In this document: one piece after another, positions 17,459 through 27,495 of the stretch
Layout: each line of letters opens with the position of its first letter
Numbering within the stretch: position 1 is the stretch's first letter
Assembly: GCF_030762805.1 (NCBI RefSeq)
Contig: NZ_CP129113.1
Location: forward strand, 2,308,001-2,372,000
Origin: Aciduricibacillus chroicocephali
Lineage (GTDB): Bacteria > Bacillota > Bacilli > Bacillales > Amphibacillaceae
Direction of reading: 5' to 3'
DNA: 64,000 nt
Notes under the pieces: generated by a model
The model's input: only the letters and a program-made list of their open reading frames with translations
Told to the model about the DNA's origin: nothing
The model's database searches: none
Made by a program: the position numbers and the translations under genes

Positions 17459-17582
17459 ATGTATACATGAAAACAAAAAGAAAACGTTGATATAACAGCT
17501 TTAACACGTTTTTGTTTGCAAGAAAACACTTTTGTATACATTTTGTTTTCTTATTGTATACATGTTTTCTTTATTGCAAACA
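17459..17582. repeat. parC-like centromere/operator repeat region
   Basis: Immediately upstream of the parM promoter are three copies of the palindrome TGTATACA (17460-17467, 17533-17540, 17555-17562) and five copies of GAAAAC in both orientations (17469, 17480 and 17522 direct; 17545 and 17564 inverted). GTTTGCAA near 17514 and TTGCAAAC near 17575 add an inverted pair. The bases around 17486-17512 hold no copies. Repeats of this kind upstream of parM act in plasmids as the ParR-bound centromere and autoregulatory operator; that role here is inferred. Confidence 0.65.
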
Positions 17583-17631
17583 TCTACTTTCAAGCAAGTA
17601 AATCTTCTTATCCACCCTCAAAAACAAAAAA

Positions 17632-17659
17632 ACAGACCGTGGTTACCACCACAGTCTGC
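17632..17659 (-). terminator. Terminator of the downstream catalase gene
   Basis: On the minus strand, GCAGACTGTGGT pairs with ACCACGGTCTGT and is followed by a T-run. It ends the catalase gene that stops at 17674. Confidence 0.88.
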
Positions 17660-17673
17660 TCTTTAGTAAGTTA

Positions 17674-19719
17674 TCAAATAGGACGATTCCAGAAGCGATG
17701 ACGAGCAATTGCCGCAATAAAACGATTAGTAAACTCTCTTCCATCACTCTTTTGGACAATAACTCCTGGTACATTGCCAATCTTCATCAATTCAAGCCAA
17801 CTAATGCCTTCCCCCGTTGCTCCGATCGGTTTAAAATGCCTATATGCTTCACTCACATAGTTCAGAGCATCTTTAGCAAATTGTTTAGAAGCTCTTGCTC
17901 CTGCTACAATATACACTGCATCAAACAACACAGATGGCCCCGTCTGGAAGGTTTTTGTTGCTTCCAGTTGAATCCCATCGTTTCCTGTCACAGGACCAAG
18001 CTTTTCGCTAATGATATACGCCTGTATCCCCTGCTTCGCTAATGATTCCAATACATTAAGCACAACATTGCTGTTAAACCCGTCTGCAATCAGTACAGCT
18101 ACTCTCCTAGTGTTCGGCAGTTTGACTGTGTTTTCCTGACTGATTGCTTTAGAATTTGCCACACCAGAAGATTCGACATGCCTCGGCCGCTCCACACCAA
18201 CATTATCTGCAATTTGACGGGCTAATTCATAATCCACATGAGCGAACATCTCAACGTTCTGCTGGCGAAGTGACTTACTCTGTACCTTTCCAAGCTCAAA
18301 ACTGAAGCCATTCACCGTGTGCTGTTTCTCTACAGGCGTCAAGCTGTTCCAGAACAACTTTGCTTGTGAGAAATGGTCTTTAAAACTATCACTTCTGGCC
18401 CGTATTTTCCTCCCTTCCACCTTCTCCTCATAGTGTTTATAACCACCTTTGGAAGGTGGAACAGGGCTCGGTGTATTGTTCCATAAAGAGTTCTTATGAT
18501 AGGAGACCTTACCTTTATTGATCGTCTGTCGGTGATAGCCGTCCCTCTGATTGTTAAAAAACGGGCAGATTGGCCGGTTAATCGGAATCTCGTGAAAGTT
18601 CGGGCCTCCCAGTCTGATCAGCTGTGTATCAATATATGAGAAAAGCCTTCCCTGCAACAAAGGGTCGTTTGTAAAATCAATGCCAGGTACAACATTACCC
18701 GGGTGGAATGCAACCTGCTCTGTTTCAGCAAAAACATTATCGACGTTGCGATTCAGCGTCATCTTCCCGATAATTTTGACCGGAACGAGCTCCTCAGGCC
18801 ATAATTTCGTTGCATCCAGCACATCAAACGGGAATCTGAATTCATCATCCTGGGGCACAATTTGTACACCAAGCTCATATTCCGGATAATTTTCCGTCTC
18901 TATCGACTCATACAAGTCTCTTCTATGGAAATCGGGGTCTTTTCCGCTAATTTCCTGAGCCTCTTCCCAAACGAGCGAATGTACACCAAGCTTCGGTTTC
19001 CAATGAAACTTCACAAAAAATGCCTCTTCCTCTTCATTTACAAAGCGGAACGTATTGATCCCGAAACCTTCCATCATACGGAAACTGCGTGGTATGCCTC
19101 TGTCTGACATGAGCCACATGACTTGATGTGCCGTCTCCTGATTATTAGCTACAAAATCCCAAAATGTATCATGAGCCGTAGCTGCTTGCGGTATCTCTGT
19201 ATCGGGCTCAGGCTTGCCAGCATGAATGATGTCCGGGAATTTAATTGCATCCTGAATGAAAAATACCGGCATATTGTTCCCGACAAGGTCGTAATTTCCT
19301 TCTTCCGTATAAAACTTCGTTGCAAAGCCGCGTACATCCCGTACTGTATCTGCTGAGCCGCGAGAGCCCAACACAGTTGAAAAACGTACAAAGACAGGCG
19401 TTTTCTTACCCTTTTCGCTTAGAAAACCTGCCCTTGTAAATTCTTTCATTGGTTCATAACATTCAAATTCTCCATGGGCCGCATATCCTCTGGCATGTAC
19501 GACCCGCTCTGGTATCCGTTCATGATCAAAATGGGTCAGCTTCTCTCTAAAATGAAAGTCCTCCATCAATGTCGGACCGCGGTCCCCTGCTTTCAATGAG
19601 AACTCATCCTCGGAAACTTTTACACCTTGATTTGTTGTCATTGGTTTATCTCTATCATTTACCCGATACTGATCCAGCTGTCTGTCCTTTTCGTTTCTCG
19701 GTTCATTCTTGTCAGACAT
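17674..19719 (-). CDS. Large-subunit (clade 2) catalase, copy 1
   Basis: Haem catalase dismutating hydrogen peroxide, KatE/HPII-like. 681 residues: catalase core (about 25-510) with the distal His in RVVHARGYAAHG near 80, RFSTVLGSRGSADT near 115, FFIQDAIKFPD, and the proximal haem Tyr in GRLFSYIDTQL near 365; then a C-terminal flavodoxin/GATase1-like domain (about 535-675; RRVAVLIADGFNS) found only in the large clade. AGGAGGAG precedes the ATG. It lies 158 bp downstream of a close paralogue in the same direction, each with its own terminator. I see no clear SigB site for this copy. Confidence 0.94.
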   Translation of the reverse strand: MSDKNEPRNEKDRQLDQYRVNDRDKPMTTNQGVKVSEDEFSLKAGDRGPTLMEDFHFREKLTHFDHERIPERVVHARGYAAHGEFECYEPMKEFTRAGFLSEKGKKTPVFVRFSTVLGSRGSADTVRDVRGFATKFYTEEGNYDLVGNNMPVFFIQDAIKFPDIIHAGKPEPDTEIPQAATAHDTFWDFVANNQETAHQVMWLMSDRGIPRSFRMMEGFGINTFRFVNEEEEAFFVKFHWKPKLGVHSLVWEEAQEISGKDPDFHRRDLYESIETENYPEYELGVQIVPQDDEFRFPFDVLDATKLWPEELVPVKIIGKMTLNRNVDNVFAETEQVAFHPGNVVPGIDFTNDPLLQGRLFSYIDTQLIRLGGPNFHEIPINRPICPFFNNQRDGYHRQTINKGKVSYHKNSLWNNTPSPVPPSKGGYKHYEEKVEGRKIRARSDSFKDHFSQAKLFWNSLTPVEKQHTVNGFSFELGKVQSKSLRQQNVEMFAHVDYELARQIADNVGVERPRHVESSGVANSKAISQENTVKLPNTRRVAVLIADGFNSNVVLNVLESLAKQGIQAYIISEKLGPVTGNDGIQLEATKTFQTGPSVLFDAVYIVAGARASKQFAKDALNYVSEAYRHFKPIGATGEGISWLELMKIGNVPGVIVQKSDGREFTNRFIAAIARHRFWNRPI

Positions 19720-19838
19720 TTTCCAGATCTCCTCCTCTTTATACCTTCACCTGTACTGATGTATGCTTGAAAAGGCCTGTTTCATTCATGAAGAAGAGCG
19801 AATTTCCCGAATAACCATTGGTTTTCCACACAAAAAAA

Positions 19839-19861
19839 GACCGTACTTTTCAAGTACGGTC
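19839..19861 (-). terminator. Terminator after catalase copy 2
   Basis: Stem GACCGTACTT (19839-19848) with AAGTACGGTC (19852-19861), followed on the minus strand by seven T. Confidence 0.92.
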
Positions 19862-19876
19862 CCTGTCCATTTCCAA

Positions 19877-21913
19877 TTAGCCAGCTTGCAAATTACGATC
19901 CCAGAAGCGATGCTTCGCTGCTAACACTGCAAATTCCTTTGCAAATCCTTTATTTACTTTGTCGTCAATAAGGACACCAGTTGCATTACGAATATCCAAC
20001 TTGTCCATAATTGCAGCCTCATCTGTCAATGCCGCAACAAGTTTATAATGTTCGAATGCTTCCTGCACATATTCCTCTACTTTCTTATTGAAAGCTTCAT
20101 CCGCCTGCTCACCACCTGCCACATACACAGCATCAAACAGTACAGATGCCCCCGTAAGGAACGTCTTTTCTACTTCTACCTCCGTACCATCTGCCGCTTT
20201 TATCGGCCCAAGCATTTCGCCGACATATGCCGGCTCCAATCCTTGTTTTTGCATCTCATCCACAACTTTTATGACAGATGCGTCAAAACCTTCTGCGACG
20301 AGGACAGCCACTTTACGTGTATCAGGGAGCTTTGAGCTGTTTTCCTGACTTAGGGCAGGTGATTGCTTGCCATCCCCTGTAACGCCCTCCTGAGGCACGT
20401 CTACGCCAATATTTCGCGCTACAGGCTGTGCTAGATCCAAGTGAACGTTTGCGTACATGTCAACGACTTGCTGGCGGACAGACTTCTCTTTGCACATGCC
20501 GAGTTCGAAGCTTAATGCTTCAATTGCATGCTGTTTTTCAACGTCGGACAAACTTCTCCAGAACAAAGTCGCTTGCGAGAAGTGATCCTTGAAGCTATCA
20601 CTGCGTGCTCTTACTTTACGGCCTTCAACTTTTTCCTGGTAATGCTCAAAACCGCCCTCTGTCGGAAGAGCTGGTTCCGGTGTATTGTTTGCGAGAGAGT
20701 TTTTATGATAGTTTACCTGGCCGACATTGATAGTCTGCCTGCCATAGCCATCACGCTGGTTATTGAAGAACGGGCAGACTGGACGGTTGATCGGCAGCTC
20801 ATGGAAGTTTGGACCCCCTAAGCGGATCAGCTGTGTGTCCGTGTAAGAGAATAGACGTCCTTGCAGCAAAGGATCGTTTGTAAAGTCAATACCAGGAACG
20901 ACATGTCCCGGATGGAACGCAACCTGTTCCGTCTCTGCAAACACATTGTCAACGTTTCGGTTCAAAGTCATCTTGCCAATGATTTTAACCGGCACATCTT
21001 CTTCTGGAATCAGTTTTGTCGGGTCAAGCAAGTCGAAATCAAACTTAAATTCATCTTCTTCCGGAACAATTTGCACTCCCAGCTCCCATTCAGGATAATT
21101 GCCTGAATCAATAGCCTCGTACAAGTCCTGGCGATGGAAGTCCGGATTTTTACCGTTAATCTTCTGTGCTTCGTCCCATACGACAGAATGGACACCGAGC
21201 TTAGGCTTCCAATGGAACTTCACAAAGCTTCCCTTGCCTTCAGTGTTAACGAAGCGGAAAGTATGAACACCGAACCCTTCCATCATGCGGAAGCTGCGCG
21301 GAATTGCTCGGTCTGAGAGGAGCCAAAGCGCATGGTGTGCCGATTCCTGGTTATTGGCAACAAAGTCCCAAAATGTATCGTGAGCTGAGGCTGCCTGCGG
21401 AATCTCATTATGTGGTTCCGGCTTTACCGCATGAACGACATCAGGGAACTTGATAGCATCCTGAATGAAGAAGACAGGCATATTATTCCCGACAAGATCA
21501 TAGTTCCCTTCATCTGTGTAGAACTTCGTCGCAAAGCCCCGCACATCACGAGCCAATTCAGCAGAACCTTTGCTTCCCTGTACAGTTGAAAAGCGAACAA
21601 ATACAGGCGTTTTCTTGCCTTTTTCACTTAGGAAATCAGCCTTTGTATATTCTTTCATTGATTCATAACATTCGAACTCACCATGTGCCGCATAACCGCG
21701 TGCATGCACGACCCGCTCCGGAATGCGTTCATGATCAAAGTGGGTCATTTTTTCGCGGAAGTGGAAGTCTTCCATCAGAGTTGGACCCCGAGTACCAGCT
21801 TTTAAAGAAAACTCATCCTCCGAAATTTTCAATCCCTGGTTCGTTGTCATCTTCTTTCCATGATCATCTGTTTTGAATTGCTCCAGCTGTTCATTCTTTT
21901 TGTTATTAGACAA
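19877..21913 (-). CDS. katE: Large-subunit (clade 2) catalase, copy 2
   Basis: Second large haem catalase, 678 residues, closely similar in order and motifs to copy 1: RVVHARGYAAHG, RFSTVQGSKGSAEL, FFIQDAIKFPD and proximal Tyr in GRLFSYTDTQL, then the C-terminal flavodoxin/GATase1-like domain (RKVAVLVAEGFDAS, near 535). Start is TTG 21913 with GAGGAGG upstream. A SigB-type promoter (GTTTTA, 14 bp, GGGAAG) lies just upstream, matching the general-stress KatE of B. subtilis. The two copies probably arose by tandem duplication and have since diverged, most in the C-terminal domain. Confidence 0.94.
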   Translation of the reverse strand: MSNNKKNEQLEQFKTDDHGKKMTTNQGLKISEDEFSLKAGTRGPTLMEDFHFREKMTHFDHERIPERVVHARGYAAHGEFECYESMKEYTKADFLSEKGKKTPVFVRFSTVQGSKGSAELARDVRGFATKFYTDEGNYDLVGNNMPVFFIQDAIKFPDVVHAVKPEPHNEIPQAASAHDTFWDFVANNQESAHHALWLLSDRAIPRSFRMMEGFGVHTFRFVNTEGKGSFVKFHWKPKLGVHSVVWDEAQKINGKNPDFHRQDLYEAIDSGNYPEWELGVQIVPEEDEFKFDFDLLDPTKLIPEEDVPVKIIGKMTLNRNVDNVFAETEQVAFHPGHVVPGIDFTNDPLLQGRLFSYTDTQLIRLGGPNFHELPINRPVCPFFNNQRDGYGRQTINVGQVNYHKNSLANNTPEPALPTEGGFEHYQEKVEGRKVRARSDSFKDHFSQATLFWRSLSDVEKQHAIEALSFELGMCKEKSVRQQVVDMYANVHLDLAQPVARNIGVDVPQEGVTGDGKQSPALSQENSSKLPDTRKVAVLVAEGFDASVIKVVDEMQKQGLEPAYVGEMLGPIKAADGTEVEVEKTFLTGASVLFDAVYVAGGEQADEAFNKKVEEYVQEAFEHYKLVAALTDEAAIMDKLDIRNATGVLIDDKVNKGFAKEFAVLAAKHRFWDRNLQAG

Positions 21914-21950
21914 TTGAAATCCTCCTCTGATTTATATGCTTTCAATTGCT

Positions 21951-21976
21951 CTTCCCGTAAAGAATGAGGATAAAAC
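21951..21976 (-). promoter_or_regulatory. SigB-type general stress promoter of catalase copy 2
   Basis: On the minus strand, GTTTTA (21976-21971) and GGGAAG (21956-21951) are 14 bp apart; the SigB consensus is GTTTaa, 12-14 bp, GGGwAw. It is about 40 bp upstream of the start codon. Confidence 0.65.
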
Positions 21977-21998
21977 TGGAAATAAATCAAAATAAAAA

Positions 21999-22025
21999 AT
22001 TGGCAAGCTCTCCAGCCTGCCAATT
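21999..22025 (-). terminator. Terminator after the small basic-protein gene
   Basis: On the minus strand, AATTGGCAGGC pairs with GCTTGCCAATT and is followed by a T-run. It overlaps the stop region of the 60-residue gene at 22024. Confidence 0.85.
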
Positions 22026-22206
22026 AATAATTCGATACATCGCGATCGTGTTTCGTATAAATAGACGGGTGTTCCAAGGAAAGCGCCTTGTCCCTATCCA
22101 AAGCGAGCATTTCCAGCTCCTTTAAATGACCTGCCGCCTGGCGGAGACGTTTTTTCCTGTTCACCTTTGTCATAATTCTTCTTTTTTTCGCTTTCATTCT
22201 ACTCAT
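22024..22206 (-). CDS. Small basic protein, 60 residues, unknown function
   Basis: A short gene I do not recognise. ATG 22206 is preceded by AAAGGGGT at good spacing and the stop runs into a strong terminator, which argues for a real transcript. The N-terminal half is very basic (MSRMKAKKRRIMTKVNRKKR), the rest is helical and charged (AGHLKELEMLALDRDKALS). No Cys, no membrane segment. It could bind nucleic acid. The same frame stays open upstream into rlmN, but that extension is a shadow. Confidence 0.6.
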   Translation of the reverse strand: MSRMKAKKRRIMTKVNRKKRLRQAAGHLKELEMLALDRDKALSLEHPSIYTKHDRDVSNY

Positions 22207-22350
22207 GATGTTACCCCTTTCTATTTCCCGTGCTATTTCCCGTGCATCGCCTGATACATATAGTATTGCCTTTTTTGGACTGCTCGAAACATCTCCTTCC
22301 TGCAGTATATGAAGAGGGCCAATTTTATATGCGGGCTCCTGTCTAAAAGA

Positions 22351-22383
22351 AAAAGCGCACCGCCCTTTCAGGCGATGCACTAT
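22351..22383 (-). terminator. Terminator after rlmN
   Basis: On the minus strand, GCATCGCC and GGGCGGTGC form a stem (one bulge) around GAAA and lead into a T-rich run, just after the rlmN stop. Confidence 0.8.
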
Positions 22384-22387
22384 GCAA

Positions 22388-23452
22388 TCAGCTTGCTGTC
22401 TGTTTTTTAATTTGTTTACTGCGGAGCTGGCCGCATGCTGCATCAATATCAGCACCGTTTTCCCAGCGAACGCCGCAAGGAATGCCTTTTCCTTTAAGTG
22501 TTTCATAAAATGCCTGGATATCAGCCGATTCACTGCGCTTGTATCCGGACTCATCTACTGAGTTGTAAGGGATGAGGTTCACATATGCCAAATGGCGCTT
22601 ATCATGTAACAGGCGGGCAAGTTCACGTGCTTGCTCCTGACCGTCATTCACACCACGCAGCATAATATATTCAAACGTAATCCGGCGATTCATCCGCTCC
22701 AAGTAATAATCGACGGAATCCATAAGCTTCTCAATCGGATACGCCCTGTTAATCTTCATAACTTGCGTGCGAAGATCATTATTCGGCGCATGCAATGAGA
22801 TTGCGAGGTTGATCTGCAAACCTGTATCAGCGAACTCTTTAATTTTCGGTACAATGCCGCTCGTTGAAACTGTAATGTGGCGTGCTCCGATAGAAAGTCC
22901 TTCCTTATCGTTAACAACATGTAGGAAGTCCATCAGATTGTTATAGTTGTCAAATGGCTCACCAATCCCCATTACAACGATATGGCTCACGCGCTCCCCT
23001 TTACCTTTAGAATCAAGGTGAGCCTGTACATTCATAATTTGTTCGACGATTTCTCCGCCAGTCAGGTCACGACTCTTGCGCAACAGACCGCTTGCACAGA
23101 ACGAGCAGCCGATATTGCAGCCTACTTGCGTCGTTACACAGACACTAAGCCCATAGTTGAAGCGCATTAGTACTGTCTCAATCAGATTACCATCGGAAAG
23201 TTTGAACAAGAATTTGATCGTACCATCCTTCGATTCCTGTTTGATCTCCTCTTCCAGCGTATGCAGGACGAAATGCTCATCCAGCAATGCAATCAAGTTC
23301 TTGCCTATATTCCTCATATCAGCGAATGAAGTGACACGTTTCTTGTAAAGCCAGTCCCACACTTGGCGAACGCGGAACTTCTGCTGGCCATGGTCGACTA
23401 GCCAATCAGTCAATTGTTCATATGTCATCCCGTAAATGGATTGTTTGCTCAT
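22388..23452 (-). CDS. rlmN: 23S rRNA (adenine-2503-C2)/tRNA methyltransferase RlmN
   Basis: Radical-SAM methyltransferase forming 2-methyladenosine at A2503 of 23S rRNA and position 37 of some tRNAs. The iron-sulfur Cys motif is [11 protein letters not shown] near residue 114, [11 protein letters not shown] follows, and the resolving Cys is in [11 protein letters not shown] near the C-terminus. ATG 23452 gives 354 residues, the usual length; the frame stays open for 15 more codons but GAGGGC favours the inner ATG. A single-gene unit upstream of the small basic protein. Confidence 0.95.
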   Translation of the reverse strand: MSKQSIYGMTYEQLTDWLVDHGQQKFRVRQVWDWLYKKRVTSFADMRNIGKNLIALLDEHFVLHTLEEEIKQESKDGTIKFLFKLSDGNLIETVLMRFNYGLSVCVTTQVGCNIGCSFCASGLLRKSRDLTGGEIVEQIMNVQAHLDSKGKGERVSHIVVMGIGEPFDNYNNLMDFLHVVNDKEGLSIGARHITVSTSGIVPKIKEFADTGLQINLAISLHAPNNDLRTQVMKINRAYPIEKLMDSVDYYLERMNRRITFEYIMLRGVNDGQEQARELARLLHDKRHLAYVNLIPYNSVDESGYKRSESADIQAFYETLKGKGIPCGVRWENGADIDAACGQLRSKQIKKQTAS

Positions 23453-23726
23453 TTGTTCATTGCCCTCTTTTCGGAAAGTATAATTCCACTCCCTCAATCA
23501 TATAGAAAAGCACCCCACTTGGCAAATCGAAAAAAGACTAGAATTGGTGCTAAACCTGGTCTTTTTCCAGCTTTTTATTGTTGTTTTCTTTCAAAGTTTG
23601 AACCGGCGATGGTTGTTCAGCTAACCAGCAGGTTTTCATATGAATTGCTGCCATTTCTTCTACTAAATCATGCAAATACGAGCTCGCATCGGCAGTACTT
23701 TATTTTCAATATTTAGTATTAAAACA

Positions 23727-23754
23727 GAAGACGGCAGAATCATCTGCCGTCTTA
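23727..23754 (-). terminator. Terminator after chemoreceptor (563 residues)
   Basis: Stem AAGACGGCAGA with TCTGCCGTCTT around ATCA, eight bases past the stop at 23762, followed by T-rich sequence on the minus strand. Confidence 0.88.
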
Positions 23755-23761
23755 CAATGAA

Positions 23762-25453
23762 TCAAAGTTTGAATTTACCTACAAGGCCGTTCAATTGTTC
23801 TGCTAAATTTGCTAGCTCTCCTGAACTCTCTGCTATTTCTTCCATGGAACTTGCCGATTGCTGTGATGTCGCAGAAGTCTGCTCCACACCTGCCGCGGAC
23901 TCTTCCGATACTGCTGCGATTTCCTGAACGAATGCATTCATTTCATCACTGCCTGAAGACACTTTAGCAAGGTTTCCCGAAATAGCGTCAATCCGCTCTG
24001 CCATTTGGACGAGGGCATTTTTAATTTCGCTGAACGTCTTTTCAGTCTTGCGTATCTGGTCAGTTCCGTGGCCGACTTCTTTGTAACCACTCTCCAAGGA
24101 TGCAGAAACGTCAGACGTCTCGCTCTGGATGGACGTAACGATATGTGTAATATTCGTTACAGAGTTCCCCACTTGCTCTGCAAGTTTGCCAACTTCATTC
24201 GCTACAACCGCAAAGCCTTTACCATGTTCTCCGGCCCTGGCAGCTTCTATTGATGCGTTCAAAGCAAGCAGATTTGTCTGATCTGAGATATCTTTAATCA
24301 CTCCAACAAGTTGAGAAATCTCTTTGGATTGTGTATCCAGTCCATCCATTTTATCTACAGCATTTTGTACAATTGCTTCAATTCTCTCCATTTGTTTTGT
24401 CGACTCAGCCATCATTAGACCGCCTTCTTCAGCAAGCTCCAGCACATGGTTTGAAGCCTCATTCACTTCAGTGCCATTATTGCTCGCATGGCGGATTTCA
24501 TTAGAAAATCCACTCATAAGGCCGGACAGTTCTGAAGCCTTATTCGCTTGGGTTTCAGAGCCGTCTGCCAGTTCCTCCATCGTCACAGCAATCTGTTCAG
24601 CACCTGCTTTAACTTCGCTGGCTGACTGTGTCAATTCCTCACTTTGACTGCTTACCCGTTCTGAGACAGTACCAATTTCCTGCATAATTTCACGCATTTG
24701 TTCATTCACATCATTAGCTGCCACAATGAGTTGGCCTACTTCATCCCGGGAAGACGGGATTAGCGGTTCACGAGACAGGTCTCCTTTTGCAAGTGACTTC
24801 ATCCATTCCATGACTTCTTTGATCGGATTGGCAATCATACGAGCTGTCATAAGTGCGATGGCAACACTTGCAACAAGCATTATTAATGAAAGGATAATAA
24901 AGGTAGTGATATTGACCTTACCACTTTTCAGAACGGCTGTACCTGCTTTAGTAATTGCCTTTTCCCTATCGCTTGATGCCACATCAAAGAATGTCATCAG
25001 CTCCCTCGCCTGAGGCTCCACTTCATCTTTAAGATTTCGTAATGCAGCTTCCTTACCATCTTTATCATAGACGTCGAACACCTTCTCAAGTACAGACTGG
25101 TCCCATGCGCTCACGTCATCTACTTTGTCTAAAAACTCCGGCTTGGTGCTCTTCTCTTTTATATTCATTTCATATTCTTTGCTCTGTTCGGAATAAATTT
25201 TAAAACGATCACGATATTCCTTATTTCCTTCATAAAGGACATAAGCACGTGCAACCGCGAGGCGATTTGCAATGTCATAGGAGATTCTAGAGTTCGCTAC
25301 GAGGAAAGGAACTTGCCTGTCCATGATTTCAGTTGTCTGCTTATTCACATGACTGACTGAAACTGAATTGTAGATTCCGATTCCCACAATTAGGAGAATG
25401 ACAACCCCGAACCCTGCCAATAGCTTTTGTTTGACACTTTTCATTTTGTTCAA
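23762..25453 (-). CDS. Methyl-accepting chemotaxis protein, four-helix-bundle sensor, copy A
   Basis: Membrane chemoreceptor of 563 residues. TM1 about 8-28, an all-helical extracellular sensor (about 30-185, like 4HB_MCP), TM2 about 186-206, HAMP about 207-262, and a cytoplasmic signalling coiled coil with the conserved tip [20 protein letters not shown] near 400. Its neighbour at 25763 has the same plan and nearly the same length, so they are tandem paralogues with diverged sensors. A SigD-type promoter (TAAA, 15 bp, GTCGATAT) lies about 100 bp upstream, which fits the motility regulon. Confidence 0.93.
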   Translation of the reverse strand: MNKMKSVKQKLLAGFGVVILLIVGIGIYNSVSVSHVNKQTTEIMDRQVPFLVANSRISYDIANRLAVARAYVLYEGNKEYRDRFKIYSEQSKEYEMNIKEKSTKPEFLDKVDDVSAWDQSVLEKVFDVYDKDGKEAALRNLKDEVEPQARELMTFFDVASSDREKAITKAGTAVLKSGKVNITTFIILSLIMLVASVAIALMTARMIANPIKEVMEWMKSLAKGDLSREPLIPSSRDEVGQLIVAANDVNEQMREIMQEIGTVSERVSSQSEELTQSASEVKAGAEQIAVTMEELADGSETQANKASELSGLMSGFSNEIRHASNNGTEVNEASNHVLELAEEGGLMMAESTKQMERIEAIVQNAVDKMDGLDTQSKEISQLVGVIKDISDQTNLLALNASIEAARAGEHGKGFAVVANEVGKLAEQVGNSVTNITHIVTSIQSETSDVSASLESGYKEVGHGTDQIRKTEKTFSEIKNALVQMAERIDAISGNLAKVSSGSDEMNAFVQEIAAVSEESAAGVEQTSATSQQSASSMEEIAESSGELANLAEQLNGLVGKFKL

Positions 25454-25545
25454 TCTTTGACTTCCTCTCTATTTTACTTTTTGTTCACTATTTCACATGA
25501 AATCAATTAACTTCATATGAAATTTGAACTATGAATCTTCCATGT

Positions 25546-25572
25546 ATATCGACATGTTTCGACGAAATTTAA
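25546..25572 (-). promoter_or_regulatory. SigD-type motility promoter of chemoreceptor copy A
   Basis: On the minus strand TAAA (25572-25569), a 15-bp spacer and GTCGATAT (25553-25546) match the SigD consensus TAAA, 14-16 bp, GCCGATAT with one mismatch. Confidence 0.7.
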
Positions 25573-25725
25573 AGCTTTTTCACTAAAATCAGACATACTT
25601 TAGAAAAACGGGCTATATTGATATACATTTAATCCTTAAAATAATTGAATATTGACAGCTAATATGTCGTTAACCATATATGCAATCTTCACTTTTAGAT
25701 AAGGTCTTTTGCCTTAAACAAAAAA

Positions 25726-25755
25726 ATGCATTCTCCTATGTATAGGAGAATGCAT
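25726..25755 (-). terminator. Terminator after chemoreceptor (561 residues)
   Basis: A 13-bp stem (ATGCATTCTCCTA with its complement) and short loop, followed on the minus strand by TTTTTTTG, eight bases after the stop at 25763. Confidence 0.92.
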
Positions 25756-25762
25756 TGCATTA

Positions 25763-27448
25763 TCATACTTTAAATTGCTTAACGAGACTGTTCAGATTCT
25801 CAGCCAGCGTTGATAGCTCACGCGCATTCGCGGCCACTTCCTCCATAGAACTTGATGTCTCTTCTGAAGAAGCGGATGTCTCTTCAATCCCTGCTGCGGA
25901 CTGTTCAGAGACTGCTGCAATCTCTTCTGAGAACATCCCCATCTTATGACTGCTCTCATTCATTTCTGACAGGTTGTCAGAAACGGACTGGATACTTTCG
26001 GCTACGCTTTCGACAGCGGCTGTTATAATCTCGAATGTCCGTCCTGTCTCCTTAACTTGCTGTGTGCCGGCTGCGACCTCCGCATATCCGTCTCGCAAAG
26101 AAGCAGCCACAGATCCTGATTCGGTCTGAATATCATTAACGAAGCCTGTAATTTCTGTTACAGAGTTCGTTACTTGTTCAGCAAGCTTTCGTACTTCATC
26201 CGCAACAACTGCGAACCCTTTACCATGCTCACCCGCACGCGCAGCTTCAATGGCCGCATTAAGTGCTAGCAAGTTCGTCTGTTCCGCAATCGCATGAATA
26301 ACTGTTACAAGCTTGGAAATCTCCTTTGATTGAACATCGAGGTTTTCCATTTTATCAGCAGCCTGCTTCACAATTGAATCAATATGTTCCATTTGAGACG
26401 TTGAGGAATGCATAAGTGAAGCACCTTCATTCGTCAGCTTAAGCACTTCTTCCGCTCTTGTTCCAGCATTGCCTCCTGATACATTCGCAGTTTCAGCCTT
26501 TTCGCTGAATGAGTTCATCATAGAAGAAAGGTCAGCAGCTCGGCTCGCCTGTGACTCCGCCCCTGAAGCAAGCTCTTCCATTGTCGTTGCCACTTGTTCC
26601 GAGCCGGCCCGTACTTCATCTGCCGACTGTGTAAGTTCGGCACTCCGGTTCGTCATTTCTGCGGCTACTCCGCTCATCTCTCCAATAACATGGCTGAACT
26701 GACTGCTCATACTATTTGCCGCATCGACAAGATCTTTTATCTCATCCTGGCTGGACACTTCCAATGGTTCGTTGCTAAAGTCGCCTTTCTCCATTTCCTG
26801 CATACGCTCTTTCAGTTGTAAAATCGGCTTTGAAATAAGACGAGCTGTGAATGTAGCAATGAATAAACCTGCAACGATGGCAAGAATGCTGATGAAGACC
26901 GTCACTTTAATGACTTTAGAGCTGTTTGCAATAAGATCGTCACTACTTTTATTCATTTCACTCTTTCGCTCATTCGCAACTTTCTGAAGCGTTCCTGTTA
27001 TCTCTTCAGTCAGCGGAATTATTTCCGTACGAATAAGTGACAAAGCCTCTTTTTTCTTGCCGGCATCATAGAGATTCATTGCTGTATCAACTTTTGTTCC
27101 CCACTCAATTTTGTCTTGCATCACTTGCAAGATTACCGGATTTTTAGTTAGCTTCGAAGCTTTTTTATCCAGAGCAATCCCTTCATCAACAGCGCTCTGA
27201 TATCTCTTCTTGGCAGATTCATCTCCAAAAAGGAAATAACCGCGCATATAAGCAGCCTGTAGATTCATATTTGATTCGAGTTCATCATCGAGTACTAGAT
27301 GATTGAGCTGTTCGTTCATCAACTTCTCAACGTGGCTTTTTGAATCTTGCATAACAAGACTCGTATAAAGACCAAAGATGGCAATGATTATAAGTATAAT
27401 CGAAAACCCCGTAAGCAACTTCTTTCTAATCGTTGTAAATTTAATCAA
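25763..27448 (-). CDS. Methyl-accepting chemotaxis protein, four-helix-bundle sensor, copy B
   Basis: Chemoreceptor of 561 residues with the same layout as its tandem neighbour: TM1 about 12-32, helical sensor about 33-180, TM2 about 181-203, HAMP about 204-258 and signalling domain with [20 protein letters not shown] near 398. The sensor region differs clearly from copy A, so the pair likely reads different cues. A GCCGATAC box, the SigD -10 pattern, is about 50 bp upstream. It has its own terminator. Confidence 0.93.
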   Translation of the reverse strand: MIKFTTIRKKLLTGFSIILIIIAIFGLYTSLVMQDSKSHVEKLMNEQLNHLVLDDELESNMNLQAAYMRGYFLFGDESAKKRYQSAVDEGIALDKKASKLTKNPVILQVMQDKIEWGTKVDTAMNLYDAGKKKEALSLIRTEIIPLTEEITGTLQKVANERKSEMNKSSDDLIANSSKVIKVTVFISILAIVAGLFIATFTARLISKPILQLKERMQEMEKGDFSNEPLEVSSQDEIKDLVDAANSMSSQFSHVIGEMSGVAAEMTNRSAELTQSADEVRAGSEQVATTMEELASGAESQASRAADLSSMMNSFSEKAETANVSGGNAGTRAEEVLKLTNEGASLMHSSTSQMEHIDSIVKQAADKMENLDVQSKEISKLVTVIHAIAEQTNLLALNAAIEAARAGEHGKGFAVVADEVRKLAEQVTNSVTEITGFVNDIQTESGSVAASLRDGYAEVAAGTQQVKETGRTFEIITAAVESVAESIQSVSDNLSEMNESSHKMGMFSEEIAAVSEQSAAGIEETSASSEETSSSMEEVAANARELSTLAENLNSLVKQFKV

Positions 27449-27495
27449 ATGGATGATCCTTTCTTCTTTGGTGTCGGTCTAGGCCGCTACTATTA

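Noticed and set aside
17459-17582. CRISPR array
   Set aside because: Repeats are only 6-8 bp, in both orientations and irregularly spaced; no cas genes are near.
19801-19828. SigB promoter for catalase copy 1
   Set aside because: A GGGAAA box exists on the minus strand, but no acceptable GTTTAA-like -35 lies 12-15 bp upstream.
22024-22554. 176-residue minus-strand ORF running into rlmN
   Set aside because: The upstream part overlaps rlmN in another frame and has no ribosome site; only the last 60 codons look like a gene.
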